Below are positions 8,443 to 17,974 of a stretch of 57,911 nucleotides of DNA, piece by piece. The notes beneath the pieces were generated by a model. The model did not search any database, had not been told where the DNA came from, and was given only the letters and a program-made list of their open reading frames with translations. Within the stretch, counting starts at the first letter, position 1, and each line of letters starts with the position of its first letter. Position numbers and translations under genes: made by a program. This DNA comes from Flavobacteriales bacterium (lineage in GTDB: Bacteria; Bacteroidota; Bacteroidia; CAIKAF01), in contig JANWWQ010000010.1 of NCBI GenBank assembly GCA_025055635.1, forward strand, positions 1 to 57,911. The letters run 5' to 3'.

Positions 8443-8841
8443 ATGACTGCCAAGACTCCCCAAGTATTTACCGGGCGCAGAAAAACATCTGTGGCACGTG
8501 TCGTGCTTCGTAAAGGCTCCGGCCAAGTGTTGGTGAACAACCGGGATTATAAAGATTACTTTCCAACCGAACTTCTGCGCTACAAGATTTTTGAGCCTTT
8601 TAGGGCGGCTCAGTTAGACCCGTCCGAATACGACATTCGCGTTAACGTGAAGGGAGGCGGTATCACGGGACAGGCTGAAGCCACCCGCCTCGCTATTGCC
8701 CGGACCCTTGTCCATCTTGACGAAAATTTACGTCCCGTATTGCGTGCTCAGGGTCTTTTAACCCGAGATCCGCGCATGGTGGAAAGGAAAAAATACGGAC
8801 GCCGCAAGGCCCGCCGTCGTTTCCAATTCAGCAAGCGTTAA
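8443..8841 (+). CDS. rpsI: 30S ribosomal protein S9
   Basis: A 132-residue small-subunit protein whose basic C-terminal tail reaches the P-site tRNA. It shows GRRKTSVARVVLRKGSG near the N-terminus, VNVKGGGITGQAEATRLAIARTL in segments, and the tail KKYGRRKARRRFQFSKR, which ends in the conserved SKR. Between rplM and rpsB in the expected order. Confidence 0.97.
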   Translation: MTAKTPQVFTGRRKTSVARVVLRKGSGQVLVNNRDYKDYFPTELLRYKIFEPFRAAQLDPSEYDIRVNVKGGGITGQAEATRLAIARTLVHLDENLRPVLRAQGLLTRDPRMVERKKYGRRKARRRFQFSKR

Positions 8842-8865
8842 TCATCCCACACAATTCTATCGCCT

Positions 8866-9642
8866 ATGGCTAAATTGAGCATAGAAGCAATGTTGGAGGC
8901 CGGGGTGCACTATGGTCACCTCACGCGCAAGTGGCACCCTGCCATGGCTCCCTACATCCTAATGAAACGCAACGGCATCCACATCATCGATCTATATAAA
9001 ACAGCTGCTAAACTGGAAGAAGCCGCTGAGGCTATCAAGCGTATTGCGGCTAGCGGTAAAAGCATCCTTTTTGTGGGCACAAAAAAGCAGGCCAAGGAAG
9101 TGATTGAATCTCGCGTGAAAAAAATTAAAATGCCTTACATCACAGAACGTTGGCCCGGTGGATTATTAACCAATTTCACCACCATCCGACGCACTATTAA
9201 AAAAATCCAGCAGATAGACGAACTGCTCAACGACGAAACGGCCATCCTAAGTAAAAAAGAAAGGCTGATGCTGACCCGGAAAAAACAAAAGATGGAAAAG
9301 GATTTTGGCAGCATTGCCGACATGAACACGACGCCCGGGGCCATGTTCATTGTAGACATCAAAAAAGAACATATAGCCGTAGAAGAGGCCCGCAAGTTGG
9401 GTATTACCACCTTTGCCATAGTGGACACCAACAGTGATCCCCGCTTGGTGAATTACCCCATTCCGGCCAACGACGACGCTTCCCGTAGCGTAGCCCTCAT
9501 CCTGGATGTCATTTGTCAGGCTGTTGTAGACGGGCTAAAAGAACGTCATCAAAAGAAAGAAAAGGAAGCCGCGGCTGAAGCCGCCGCGAATGGGGGTGCC
9601 CGTGATGAGTCCGTGGAAACACCCGACAAAAACGAAAGATAA
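8866..9642 (+). CDS. rpsB: 30S ribosomal protein S2
   Basis: A 258-residue ribosomal protein. Diagnostic parts are LEAGVHYGHLTRKWHPAMAP, ILFVGTKKQAKE, RWPGGLLTNFTTI and VDTNSDPRLVNYPIPANDDA. The coiled-coil insert (residues about 100-150, rich in Lys/Glu) and a C-terminal Lys/Glu/Ala-rich tail beyond residue 225 are both visible. Followed 39 bases later by tsf, the near-universal rpsB-tsf pair. Confidence 0.97.
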   Translation: MAKLSIEAMLEAGVHYGHLTRKWHPAMAPYILMKRNGIHIIDLYKTAAKLEEAAEAIKRIAASGKSILFVGTKKQAKEVIESRVKKIKMPYITERWPGGLLTNFTTIRRTIKKIQQIDELLNDETAILSKKERLMLTRKKQKMEKDFGSIADMNTTPGAMFIVDIKKEHIAVEEARKLGITTFAIVDTNSDPRLVNYPIPANDDASRSVALILDVICQAVVDGLKERHQKKEKEAAAEAAANGGARDESVETPDKNER

Positions 9643-9681
9643 TCCACCACTTTAAATTAGAAATTCACATCCTTTAAATCC

Positions 9682-10524
9682 ATGAATACTTCCGTGCAGG
9701 TAACAGCTCAGGATGTTAATAAGCTGCGCCAAATAACGGGGGCAGGGTTTATGGACTGCAAGCACGCCCTTGTAGAAGCTCAGGGCAATTTGGAAGAGGC
9801 TATAAACATTCTCCGCAAGAAAGGTCAGAAAGTAGCCGACAAAAGAGCAGACCGAGATGCCCGCGAAGGTTATGTTATTACCCTTACTAATTCTGAGCAC
9901 ACCAAGGGCATACTCATGGTGTTGAATTGCGAAACTGATTTCGTAGCTAAAAATTCTGAATTTACCAGCCAAGCCCAACGGTTTGCGGCCGAGGCCCTCG
10001 CCCACATGCCTGCTTCGCTTCAGGATTTTAAGAATTTGCTGCTGGAGGGACGTCCTATTTCCGAGCACATTACGGATCTTGTTGGTAAGATCGGAGAAAA
10101 AATTGAAATAGGCTTTTATTGTGCTTTAGAAGGCAATTACGTTTACGGCTATAATCACCCGGGTAACCGCGTGGCCTCCCTGGTGGCGCTCAACAAACGT
10201 GATGTGCCGGGCATTGAACAATTGGCCAAAGACGTGGCCATGCAGGTGGCCGCCATGGCTCCCGTGGCTGTGGACAAATCCGACGTGCCAGAGACGATGG
10301 TACAAAATGAACTAGAAATTGCGCGCGAGCTGCTCCGAAAGGAGGGAAAACCTGAAGACAAAATTGAAATGATTGCCCGGGGTAAACTGGAAAAATTTTA
10401 CAAAGAAAACACACTGCTCAATCAGGATTTCATCAAAGACAGCAAAATCACCGTGCGGCAGTACCTGCAATCGGCAGATAAAGAACTCACGGTCGAGAAG
10501 TTTTTCAGATACGCTCTGGGATAA
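9682..10524 (+). CDS. tsf: Elongation factor Ts
   Basis: A 280-residue guanine-nucleotide exchange factor for EF-Tu. The N-terminal UBA-like module contains VNKLRQITGAGFMDCKHAL and the core signature EAINILRKKGQKVADKRADR. VLNCETDFVAKNSEF marks the first core subdomain that contacts EF-Tu, and VAMQVAAMAP the second. Length agrees with Bacteroidota EF-Ts. The ATG at 9682 follows an AT-rich spacer. Confidence 0.97.
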   Translation: MNTSVQVTAQDVNKLRQITGAGFMDCKHALVEAQGNLEEAINILRKKGQKVADKRADRDAREGYVITLTNSEHTKGILMVLNCETDFVAKNSEFTSQAQRFAAEALAHMPASLQDFKNLLLEGRPISEHITDLVGKIGEKIEIGFYCALEGNYVYGYNHPGNRVASLVALNKRDVPGIEQLAKDVAMQVAAMAPVAVDKSDVPETMVQNELEIARELLRKEGKPEDKIEMIARGKLEKFYKENTLLNQDFIKDSKITVRQYLQSADKELTVEKFFRYALG

Positions 10525-10566
10525 ATCAGGTAGAAAAAGGGAACTTCGGTTCTCTTTTAAACCATT

Positions 10567-11274
10567 ATGAAGTACAAGCGCATACTTCTGAAGCTCAGCG
10601 GTGAAGCCCTGATGGGTTCCCAGCAATATGGATTGGATCAAGAGATGCTGCTTCACTACGCAAAAGAAATCAAATCGGTGGTGGAGCAAGGCGTACAAGT
10701 GGCAGTGGTGCTAGGTGGTGGCAATATCTACCGTGGTATCAGTTCCGAAAAAACAGGCGTGGACCGTGTCCAGGGTGATTACATGGGTATGCTGGCCACG
10801 GTGATCAATTGCATGGCTTTGCAGTCAGTACTGGAACACCAGGGCGTACAAACCCGCCTTCAGTCGGCCATTGAAATGAAGGCCGTGGCCGAACCTTTCA
10901 TCCGGAGGCGGGCCATTCGCCATCTGGAAAAGGGACGGGTGGTCCTGTTTGGCGCCGGTACCGGAAATCCCTATTTCACCACGGATACAGCAGCCACCCT
11001 GCGGGCCATTGAGATTGAAGCCGACGTGATCCTTAAAGGCACAAAAGTGGACGGCATTTACTCCGACGATCCCTACAAAGTAACGGACGCCGTAAAGTAC
11101 ACCACTATTACCTTCGCTGAAGTGTTTGAAAAAAATCTGAAAATCATGGACATGACAGCTTTCACTTTGTGCAACGAAAACAAATTGCCCATTATAGTAT
11201 TTGACATACACACCCCAGGAAATCTTCTGCGCATCGTACAGGGAGAGCCTCTGGGTACTCTGGTAAAGTTCTGA
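10567..11274 (+). CDS. pyrH: UMP kinase
   Basis: A 235-residue bacterial UMP kinase of the amino-acid-kinase fold, making UDP from UMP and ATP. It begins [14 protein letters not shown] with the phosphate-binding Lys, then [46 protein letters not shown] and [17 protein letters not shown]. This is the normal bacterial neighbour of tsf and frr. Confidence 0.97.
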   Translation: MKYKRILLKLSGEALMGSQQYGLDQEMLLHYAKEIKSVVEQGVQVAVVLGGGNIYRGISSEKTGVDRVQGDYMGMLATVINCMALQSVLEHQGVQTRLQSAIEMKAVAEPFIRRRAIRHLEKGRVVLFGAGTGNPYFTTDTAATLRAIEIEADVILKGTKVDGIYSDDPYKVTDAVKYTTITFAEVFEKNLKIMDMTAFTLCNENKLPIIVFDIHTPGNLLRIVQGEPLGTLVKF

Positions 11275-11308
11275 TTTTGCCCCTAATTTTGGCACCCTTT
11301 GAAAACCT

Positions 11309-11866
11309 ATGGACACGAATCGTATTATTGAAGAAGGGCGCCAACACATGGATAAAGCTCTGGAACACTTGCAAAAGGAACTGGTGAAAGTGAGAACCGG
11401 TAAAGCCAATCCCGCCCTTCTGGAAGGCGTTATGGTTGAGGCTTACGGCACACAAATGCCGCTGAACAATCTGGCCGGAATTACCGTTCAGGATGCACGC
11501 ACCATAATTATTCAGCCCTGGGATAAATCTATCATCAAAGCCATCGAAAACGCCATCGTGGCGGCTAACCTAGGAATTACGCCGGGCAATGATGGGGACC
11601 TGATCCGCATAGTCATGCCCCCTCTGACAGAGGAAAGGCGCAAAGAACTTGTGAAAGCCGCCCGCCATATGGGGGAAGAAACCAAAGTGAGTATTCGGAA
11701 TGCACGTCGTGACGCCATTGAAAAAGTAAAAAAACTGGAAAAAGAAGGCTTGCCTCAGGACGCCGCAAAACATGCCGAAGAACAAATAACCCAACTGGCG
11801 CAGAAATTTAGCAGCAAGGTGGATGAAATGATTGCGATCAAGGAAAAGGAAATCATGACCGTGTAA
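11309..11866 (+). CDS. frr: Ribosome recycling factor
   Basis: A 185-residue factor that, with EF-G, splits the ribosome after termination. Typical elements are ALEHLQKELVKVRTGKANP (first helix of the three-helix bundle), YGTQMPLNNLAGITVQDART, and IRIVMPPLTEERRKELVKAA in the C-terminal helices. Directly after pyrH, 34 bases away, and before tyrS. Confidence 0.97.
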   Translation: MDTNRIIEEGRQHMDKALEHLQKELVKVRTGKANPALLEGVMVEAYGTQMPLNNLAGITVQDARTIIIQPWDKSIIKAIENAIVAANLGITPGNDGDLIRIVMPPLTEERRKELVKAARHMGEETKVSIRNARRDAIEKVKKLEKEGLPQDAAKHAEEQITQLAQKFSSKVDEMIAIKEKEIMTV

Positions 11867-11895
11867 GCCCCGGTTTACCTTTTGTCCGGAGGCTC

Positions 11896-13173
11896 ATGAA
11901 TATCTTTCAGGAAATTCAGCGCAGAGGCCTAGTGAATAATGCTTCTTCAGGCCTGGCTGAACTTTTGGCCAAAAATGACTCTGTAGCTTTCTACGCTGGT
12001 TTTGACCCCACGGCTCCCTCACTCCATATTGGTAACCTAGTACCCTTGATGGCCATGCGCCTACTCCAGAAAGCAGGCCATAAACCTTACATCCTACTGG
12101 GAGGAGCCACAGGCCTGGTGGGTGATCCTTCAGGCAAAAATCAGGAAAGACCTCTATTGTCTGAAGAAGTGGTGCAGGCCAACCTGTTGGGCTTACGCAC
12201 ACAACTGGAAAAGTTTCTGGCCTTTGAAGGAACTCATGCAGCTGTAATAGTGAATAATGCCGAATGGTTCGCCCGAATGGGCTACCTTGAATTCCTTCGG
12301 GAGGCCGGCAAATACATGAATGTGGCCTACATGATCTCCAAAGACATCGTAAAACGCCGACTGGAGAGCGGAATCAGTTATGCGGAATTTTCATATCAAT
12401 TAATGCAGGCCTACGACTTTTGGTATCTATACACGCACTACAACGTCCAAATTCAGCTCGGAGGTAGCGATCAGTGGGGCAACATTACTGCCGGAATTGA
12501 ATTCATCCACAAGAAATGCGGAAAGGAAGTCCAAGGCTTCACCGTGCCTCTTCTTACAAGGGCAGATGGAGCCAAATTTGGGAAAAGTGAAGGGGACAAT
12601 ATATGGCTGGATCCAGCTCAGACGTCCCCTTACCGCTTTTACCAGTACCTGCTCAATACTGCTGACGAAGACGTGGAAAAGCTGCTTCGTGTGTTTTGTG
12701 AAGAACCTTTGGAAAAGCTTGAAGAGATCATGCATGAACACCGTCAGGCTCCCCACTTGCGTCACGCTCAACGCTACCTAGCAGCTTCCCTTACTAGGTT
12801 TGTGCACGGGGAAGAAGCCCTGCAGAGGGCCATCCTCGCTAGTGAAACATTGTTTAGAAAAGGCTCCGAAGAAAATCTTCACCGTCTGAGAGCAACCGAA
12901 CTGGCCGAATTGTTTGAAACCTTACCGCATGCCACGGCTCCTCTTTCCCTTTTAGATGAAGCCTCTACCGTGGTGGATTTAATGGCTGCTTTCCCGGCCT
13001 TTTTCCCCTCAAAAAGTGAGGTGCGCAGACTTATCCAAGCCGGCGGCCTAACCGTCAACCGCCGCCCCGTTACTGACGGAAACCTGCGGCCTGACAGGTC
13101 GTGGCTGCTTCACAACCGATTTCTCCTTGTCCAAAAAGGGAAAAAACAATATTTTGTCCTACGTTTTGAGTAA
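11896..13173 (+). CDS. tyrS: Tyrosyl-tRNA synthetase
   Basis: A 425-residue class I aminoacyl-tRNA synthetase charging tRNA-Tyr. The Rossmann domain has YAGFDPTAPSLHIGNLVPL (HIGH-type motif HIGN), the tyrosine-binding YAEFSYQLMQAYDF, QLGGSDQWGNI and the KMSKS-type loop KFGKSEGDN. A C-terminal S4-like RNA-binding domain contains VRRLIQAGGLTVNRRPV (about residues 375-391). It sits at the end of the translation operon, 29 bases after frr. Confidence 0.96.
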   Translation: MNIFQEIQRRGLVNNASSGLAELLAKNDSVAFYAGFDPTAPSLHIGNLVPLMAMRLLQKAGHKPYILLGGATGLVGDPSGKNQERPLLSEEVVQANLLGLRTQLEKFLAFEGTHAAVIVNNAEWFARMGYLEFLREAGKYMNVAYMISKDIVKRRLESGISYAEFSYQLMQAYDFWYLYTHYNVQIQLGGSDQWGNITAGIEFIHKKCGKEVQGFTVPLLTRADGAKFGKSEGDNIWLDPAQTSPYRFYQYLLNTADEDVEKLLRVFCEEPLEKLEEIMHEHRQAPHLRHAQRYLAASLTRFVHGEEALQRAILASETLFRKGSEENLHRLRATELAELFETLPHATAPLSLLDEASTVVDLMAAFPAFFPSKSEVRRLIQAGGLTVNRRPVTDGNLRPDRSWLLHNRFLLVQKGKKQYFVLRFE

Positions 13174-13194
13174 TTAAATTATAATCAATTTGTT

Positions 13195-13202
13195 TACCTT
13201 TG
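13195..13202 (+). promoter_or_regulatory. -7 promoter element (TACCTTTG)
   Basis: A TAnnTTTG match 16 bases before the ATG at 13219, suggesting the secreted-protein gene has its own promoter after tyrS. Confidence 0.5.
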
Positions 13203-13218
13203 ATGTAAAATATTAGTT

Positions 13219-13809
13219 ATGAATAAACTTTTTCTTTTTTGCGCTGTAGCTGGAATCGCCCTGCCCACATCCGCCCAGAAAATCCGGTTGGAGTCAGGCA
13301 GTCTGGATTTTATGAAATCCACAAAAGCTTTTAAGGTTTCCTACATTTTTACCGATATGAAGGTGGGCAAGAAGACCGAAGATGAATATCTGAACGAAAA
13401 AGCGGCTAAGTACGATAGAGAAGAGCCCGGTCGCGGTGGTAAGTTTAAGGAGTCCTGGTTTCGGGATCGGGAAACCCGCTTTTATTCCAAATTTGAAGAA
13501 TTGTTTAATGAGCATGCCAGCAAAGTAGGACTGAAGATTAGTCGTAAAGAAGGCGAAGCTGATATGGTGGTACACACCACATTCACCGAACCGGGTTACA
13601 ATGTGGGCGTTTCCCGCATGCCAGCTTCCATCAACCTTATCATTACATTCAAGCAGGGCGACAAGGAACTGGCAAAAATTTCCCTGACAGGTGTGCCCGG
13701 TCAAACGTTCGGAGGGTATGATTTTGATACCGGCCTCAGAATTCAGGAAGCTTATGCTAAAGCCGGTAAGGAACTGGCACAATTCCTTGTAAATCAATTA
13801 AAAAAGTAG
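13219..13809 (+). CDS. Small secreted protein of unknown function
   Basis: A 196-residue protein with a clear signal peptide (about residues 1-19, ending TSAQ). The mature part is hydrophilic and Lys/Glu-rich, with FTDMKVGKKTEDEYLNEKA near the front, a middle segment around ADMVVHTTFTEPGYN, and a Gly-containing part KISLTGVPGQTFGGYDF before a C-terminal helix. I do not recognise a named domain. The look is of a conserved Bacteroidota periplasmic protein of unknown function. It has its own -7 box and is followed by a terminator hairpin, so it is probably a single-gene unit. Confidence 0.7.
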   Translation: MNKLFLFCAVAGIALPTSAQKIRLESGSLDFMKSTKAFKVSYIFTDMKVGKKTEDEYLNEKAAKYDREEPGRGGKFKESWFRDRETRFYSKFEELFNEHASKVGLKISRKEGEADMVVHTTFTEPGYNVGVSRMPASINLIITFKQGDKELAKISLTGVPGQTFGGYDFDTGLRIQEAYAKAGKELAQFLVNQLKK

Positions 13810-13844
13810 TAAAATCCTTAAACTGGCTTAGTAATTGGGATTTT

Positions 13845-13872
13845 GCCTCTGAGAAGAGGCCACTATTTTTTT
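13845..13872. terminator. Terminator between convergent genes
   Basis: GCCTCT/AGAGGC, a 6-bp stem closed by a GAGA loop, is followed by CACTATTTTTTT on the plus strand. It lies 35 bases past the stop at 13809 and just before the end of the S41 protease gene on the other strand. Confidence 0.6.
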
Positions 13873-13881
13873 ACGGGGCTT

Positions 13882-15621
13882 TTATTCTTCCTGGGTATTC
13901 GGCGGTAATTCGTACAGGAAGTTTTCCAATAACTTCTTACGTTCAGCGTATTTCTCTTTGCGAGGAATCTGATAAGCGGAAGACAATATGTACTTGTAAC
14001 GACTCTGATCTTTGAGTATCCTGATGGCCTCAGCCACGTCAGCATCGTGGCGGAGGCGGTAAGCCACACGTCCCGTGTTAAAGTAATAGCGGCTTACAAT
14101 TTCTTCGGCAAGAAGGGGTTTTATTTCAGAAGCATAGCGAAACAGTTCCTTTTCTTTCTCTTTTTTAAATTCCAATTTTAAATCCTGAATTAGTCGGGCT
14201 AAATGAGAGGAATTTTCTGATTCGGGAAGCCGTTTTTCCAATTCAGAAAATGCCTGTTCCAAGGAGGGAGAAAGCACAGGGGAACGTTCCAGCACAAAGC
14301 GGCAGAAATCCCTATATTCGCTTTCGCTAAGCTCAAACTGTTCGGCCGGGGCAATTGAAGGATGGTCTTTGCGATACCTGTTGGCGTAAAGGAAAATAAG
14401 ATTTGAGCGCACGAGTTCCTGGACAATTTCATGAATGGTGGGGTCGGCCACTTCCACATCGGGCATTACGCCTCCGCCATCATATACTGTGCGGCCTGCA
14501 GTGGTACGGAAAGCCCTCTGGAGGGAATCGGCAATACGCTCAGAATGGTCAGCATTATCGCGCCGGCTGTAATCAATGGCCTGAATGCAACGACCGCTGG
14601 GGGTGTAGTATTTGGCTGTTGTGACCTTGAGCTGACCATTATATTTAAGAGGTCTAGTAATTTGCACTAAACCTTTTCCGAAAGTCCGGTTGCCTATGAC
14701 CACGCCTCGGTCATAATCCTGGAGAGTGCCCGAGACAATTTCTGAAGCCGAAGCCGAACGACCGTCCACCAGGACAGCCACGGGAATTTCCCTGTCCATT
14801 GGGGGATTAAGTGTTTTGAAGGATTTGTTCCATTCTTTCACTTTACCGCGGGTGGCTACCACTTCTTTTCCCCTTTCAATGAACAGGTTGCACAGGTTCA
14901 CCGCTTCATGTAACAAGCCTCCCGGGTTGCCGCGTAGATCCAGTATGATACCCTGGAACTGTTGCTGTTCGCGCAGTTTCTGAAGCGCCGATTTTACGTC
15001 AGCGGCAGCGTGAGGGAGAAATTGCTCCAGACGCACATAGGCCATTCCTTCAATCACCCCCGAATAGGAAACATTCTTTAGTTTTATTTCCTCGCGAATG
15101 ATTTTAAAGAATAAGGGCTCACCATCTCGCAATATTTTTAAGGATACCTCTGTTTTAGGCGCGCCCTTTACCAAGCGCATAATCTGCTCCCCGTTTTTGC
15201 CTTTTACCGAGCGCCCGTTTACCTCCAGTAGCACATCGCCAGGCATCAGTCCGGCTTTTTGGGCTGGACTTCCCTCATACACTTCAAAAATGGTGGTTTG
15301 TTGGTCAATCTGACGAAAGGACACCCCGATGCCGCCGTATGTGCCGGATTGTTCAAAGCGGGCGTCTTCAATCTGGGATTCGGGAAAGTAGTTGGTGTAG
15401 GGGTCCAGGGAGCTGAGCATGGCATCCAGGCCTGTTTTCATGAGCTCACCAGGCCGCAGCTCCTCCACATAATAGGTATTTACCTCCTTATAGACCGAAG
15501 TGAAGATTTCAATATTTTTTGTGATTTCAAACAAGTCATCCTCGGATCTAAAAGCCGATAGGCTCAATACGAAACCAGCAGCAATAACTATGAAAAGTTT
15601 TATCCGGCTTCTTTTTATCAT
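13882..15621 (-). CDS. S41 family carboxy-terminal processing protease
   Basis: A 579-residue periplasmic serine protease of the CtpA/Prc family. An N-terminal membrane anchor or signal (residues about 8-24) is followed by a helical part, a PDZ domain (about 85-165, GTYGGIGVSFRQ and GLMPGDVLLEVNGRSV) and the tail-specific protease domain. The catalytic Ser lies in SASASEIVSGTLQD and the Lys in TFGKGLVQ. The C-terminal 200 residues are a charged helical extension, longer than in minimal CtpA and common in Bacteroidota. Substrates are unknown. Last gene of the hemD-rnpA-yidD series, with its own possible -7 box. Confidence 0.92.
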   Translation of the reverse strand: MIKRSRIKLFIVIAAGFVLSLSAFRSEDDLFEITKNIEIFTSVYKEVNTYYVEELRPGELMKTGLDAMLSSLDPYTNYFPESQIEDARFEQSGTYGGIGVSFRQIDQQTTIFEVYEGSPAQKAGLMPGDVLLEVNGRSVKGKNGEQIMRLVKGAPKTEVSLKILRDGEPLFFKIIREEIKLKNVSYSGVIEGMAYVRLEQFLPHAAADVKSALQKLREQQQFQGIILDLRGNPGGLLHEAVNLCNLFIERGKEVVATRGKVKEWNKSFKTLNPPMDREIPVAVLVDGRSASASEIVSGTLQDYDRGVVIGNRTFGKGLVQITRPLKYNGQLKVTTAKYYTPSGRCIQAIDYSRRDNADHSERIADSLQRAFRTTAGRTVYDGGGVMPDVEVADPTIHEIVQELVRSNLIFLYANRYRKDHPSIAPAEQFELSESEYRDFCRFVLERSPVLSPSLEQAFSELEKRLPESENSSHLARLIQDLKLEFKKEKEKELFRYASEIKPLLAEEIVSRYYFNTGRVAYRLRHDADVAEAIRILKDQSRYKYILSSAYQIPRKEKYAERKKLLENFLYELPPNTQEE

Positions 15622-15643
15622 AGTTCAGATTTTGGGATTTTCA

Positions 15644-15651
15644 CAAAATTA
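15644..15651 (-). promoter_or_regulatory. -7 promoter element for the S41 protease (TAATTTTG)
   Basis: Minus-strand TAnnTTTG match overlapping the yidD stop, 22 bases before the protease ATG. Confidence 0.4.
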
Positions 15652-15888
15652 ATTTTCAACAGGAGGCACGGGGTCGTAGCCATATCGGCCACCGGGCCGG
15701 CAGGAGGCCAGCCTTCTGAGAGTGAGCCTCATGGCCCGAAGAAAAGAGAAGCGACGGAAGGCTTCAAGGGCATATTGGGAACAGGAGGGGGTGAACCGGC
15801 AGGAAGGCAATAGCCACGGCGAAACGATATTTTGATAAAGCTTCACAAGCCAAATGACGAGCAGGTTAGGTACGTGTTTAAGATTCAC
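15649..15888 (-). CDS. yidD: Membrane protein insertion efficiency factor YidD
   Basis: A 79-residue member of the YidD family, which aids YidC-dependent membrane protein insertion. The conserved part LVKLYQNIVSPWLLPSCRF continues TPSCSQYALEAF and CRPGGRYGYDPVPP, with the usual three cysteines. The GTG start lies inside the 3' end of rnpA (11-bp overlap), the common rnpA-yidD arrangement. Confidence 0.93.
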   Translation of the reverse strand: MNLKHVPNLLVIWLVKLYQNIVSPWLLPSCRFTPSCSQYALEAFRRFSFLRAMRLTLRRLASCRPGGRYGYDPVPPVEN

Positions 15889-16249
15889 GGTTGCAGTTGC
15901 TATCTATATGCTCAAAAATAATGCGCATAAGGCTTCGTAGCGTGTGCAGGGAGACTGGGAGTGGGCCGACAAAGCGAAATACCAGAGCCAGCCCGGGGGT
16001 GTGCAGATGATGGCGCTCCAAGCGAAAGGCCTCGCGCATTAAACGTCGCAAGCGGTTGCGCTGGACGGCAAGGCGAAGTTGGCGGCGACTCGTCACAAAG
16101 GCTACCTGAGGCCAGGTTTGCTTTGGGTGCAACGGCATGTAAGAACACTTCAAATGGCCTGCCGAGGCTTTGAGACCCCTGCGTAACACAAGATCAATAT
16201 CTGATGACTTCCTGAGCCGCAATAGACGGGGAAAAGCCTGAGCTTTCAA
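15878..16249 (-). CDS. rnpA: Ribonuclease P protein component
   Basis: A 123-residue basic protein that supports the RNase P RNA in 5' maturation of tRNAs. The signature is FVTSRRQLRLAVQRNRLRRLMREAFR (split here as VTSRRQLRLAVQRNR then LRRLMREAFR), the RNR-type RNA-binding motif. The start used is a TTG at 16249, which puts RLLRLRKSSDIDLVLRRG at the expected distance from the N-terminus; no better start is seen. rpmH, the usual bacterial neighbour, is absent. Confidence 0.9.
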   Translation of the reverse strand: MKAQAFPRLLRLRKSSDIDLVLRRGLKASAGHLKCSYMPLHPKQTWPQVAFVTSRRQLRLAVQRNRLRRLMREAFRLERHHLHTPGLALVFRFVGPLPVSLHTLRSLMRIIFEHIDSNCNRES

Positions 16250-16291
16250 AGTTTTTGCCAGCCGGGAAGATCAGGGCCAATCGGTAAGGAC

Positions 16292-17041
16292 TTACTTTTT
16301 GGCGTATTGTTTTTTTAAAAAGTTGTCAATGGCGGTGGTCATGGAAGGAGCCTCCGGCGTTGGAGCGTAGCATTCCACTACCAGATTATGTTCCTCAGCC
16401 GCTTTGCGCACATTAGGACCAAAAGTACCGATCACTTTGTTTTCCTGTTTAAATCCAGGAAAATTATGGAATAATGATTCGATTCCCGCGGGACTGAAAA
16501 AAACCAGCATGTCATACCACACATCGTTAAGGTCAGAAAGGTCGCTGTATCGGGTATGGTAAAGAGTGGCTTTGGAATACTGAATTTTCAATTTATCTAA
16601 GAGGCCGGTGATAGGCTCGTGCATCGTGTCCCCACAGGCCACAAGCATTTTTTGATTCTTATGCCGCTTGAGAACATCCACAAGGTCTTCAATACTGGAT
16701 TGGCCGTGAAAGATTTTTCTTTTTCTGTACACAATGTATTTCTGTAAGTATAAGGCTACCGCCTCGCTAGAGCAGAAATACTTGTGGTCGTCCGGCATAG
16801 TGATCCGCAGCTCCTTGCACAATCTGAAAAAGTTATCCACCCCGTAGCGGCTGTTGAAAATAGTGGCCTGATGTTCCAGAATGTTGATACGTTGTTTGCG
16901 GAATTCAATCACATCCACCCCTTCTACGTAAATAAATGGGCGGAAATCAATCTTTACATTATATTTCTTTTCCAGTTCGGCATAGGGGTTTTTCTCGCTT
17001 TCAGGTTTGGGTTGGGAAATCAGAATAGATTTAACTTTCAT
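16292..17041 (-). CDS. hemD: Uroporphyrinogen-III synthase
   Basis: A 249-residue enzyme closing hydroxymethylbilane to uroporphyrinogen III in haem synthesis. It begins KSILISQPKPESEKNPYAEL, then the hinge region ATIFNSRYGVDNFF, and later DMLVFFSPAGIESLF and IGTFGPNVRKAAEE, all typical of Bacteroidota HemD. Sequence identity is low across this family, so the call rests on these segments and on context: DUF4271-hemD-rnpA-yidD is a recurrent order in this phylum. Confidence 0.85.
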   Translation of the reverse strand: MKVKSILISQPKPESEKNPYAELEKKYNVKIDFRPFIYVEGVDVIEFRKQRINILEHQATIFNSRYGVDNFFRLCKELRITMPDDHKYFCSSEAVALYLQKYIVYRKRKIFHGQSSIEDLVDVLKRHKNQKMLVACGDTMHEPITGLLDKLKIQYSKATLYHTRYSDLSDLNDVWYDMLVFFSPAGIESLFHNFPGFKQENKVIGTFGPNVRKAAEEHNLVVECYAPTPEAPSMTTAIDNFLKKQYAKK

Positions 17042-17050
17042 ATTTGCTCT

Positions 17051-17968
17051 TTAGAACTTCGGAGTTCCCTGCAAAATGTGAATCACTCCAACAACTGGAA
17101 GAATTTCTAGGGTGCAAAGGTAGTAAATATTATAGAAAATGTTAACGCGGGCCTGGCTGATAGTACTCAAGATGGTTCGGCTTAGAGCCCACAGCGGCGT
17201 CACGGCCGTGGCTCCCATGAGAAACCATGGATTGACCTGAACTGGCCATAGGCTAGCCATGGATCCTGCTAATCCCCCAAGGCAGAAGGTGGCTCCCAGC
17301 ACGAGCGCCTGGGAGGAAAAATGTACATGACATAGGGAAAGTCGTTCATGGCCCATTAAGCTCCCCCATAACCGGGATGCAGCGTGTTTTAAAACCATAA
17401 ACAGAAAAATACCTGCCCCTGCAGGTACCCAAAAGGGCATAAGAAATCCTTCAAACATGGGATGGTTTGGAAACATTTCGGAGACACAAAAAGCCACTGT
17501 GTAAGAGGCCCCGATAAACAAGGGTAATAACCCCGGAAATATTAGCCTGTCGCGCATCAAATCCTCCAGCGGTTTATCCGAGAAATAGGACCTCAGGAAG
17601 GCCGAAAATCTGGCAGGATTTGATATCCTGAGTATTCCCACTACCAACAGTATTCCTGTAAGAAAAAACCAGCTTTGGCTGACATCATGGCGTGGAAGAG
17701 GACGGGCGAAAAAGCCTGAGGGGTCCCGATACAGAGGTTGGAGAAGGCTGGGTACTAATAGATTTTCAGGACCGGCCGTATCGGCTAAAAAGGGTACCTT
17801 AGGGGGTCGGATTAATGAATCAACCCAGCTCCGCCATGGTAGCGGGGGTATGGAAACCTCCCATGTATGCTGAAGGATCCCAGAAGAAACCAACGAAAAA
17901 AGGGTATCACGGGGAAACGAGAGAGTATCAGGCTGCAGGCTCAGAAGAAAAAAGATTTCAGAAGTCAT
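17051..17968 (-). CDS. DUF4271 family membrane protein
   Basis: A 305-residue protein. The N-terminal 110 residues are soluble and Pro-rich. The rest holds about six membrane segments, for example around SWFFLTGILLVVGIL and the C-terminal YNIYYLCTLEILPVVGVIHIL, the most typical DUF4271 segment. Function unknown. It sits 9 bases upstream of hemD in the same operon. The ATG at 17968 is taken rather than the TTG one codon upstream. Confidence 0.75.
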   Translation of the reverse strand: MTSEIFFLLSLQPDTLSFPRDTLFSLVSSGILQHTWEVSIPPLPWRSWVDSLIRPPKVPFLADTAGPENLLVPSLLQPLYRDPSGFFARPLPRHDVSQSWFFLTGILLVVGILRISNPARFSAFLRSYFSDKPLEDLMRDRLIFPGLLPLFIGASYTVAFCVSEMFPNHPMFEGFLMPFWVPAGAGIFLFMVLKHAASRLWGSLMGHERLSLCHVHFSSQALVLGATFCLGGLAGSMASLWPVQVNPWFLMGATAVTPLWALSRTILSTISQARVNIFYNIYYLCTLEILPVVGVIHILQGTPKF

Positions 17969-17974
17969 CAACCC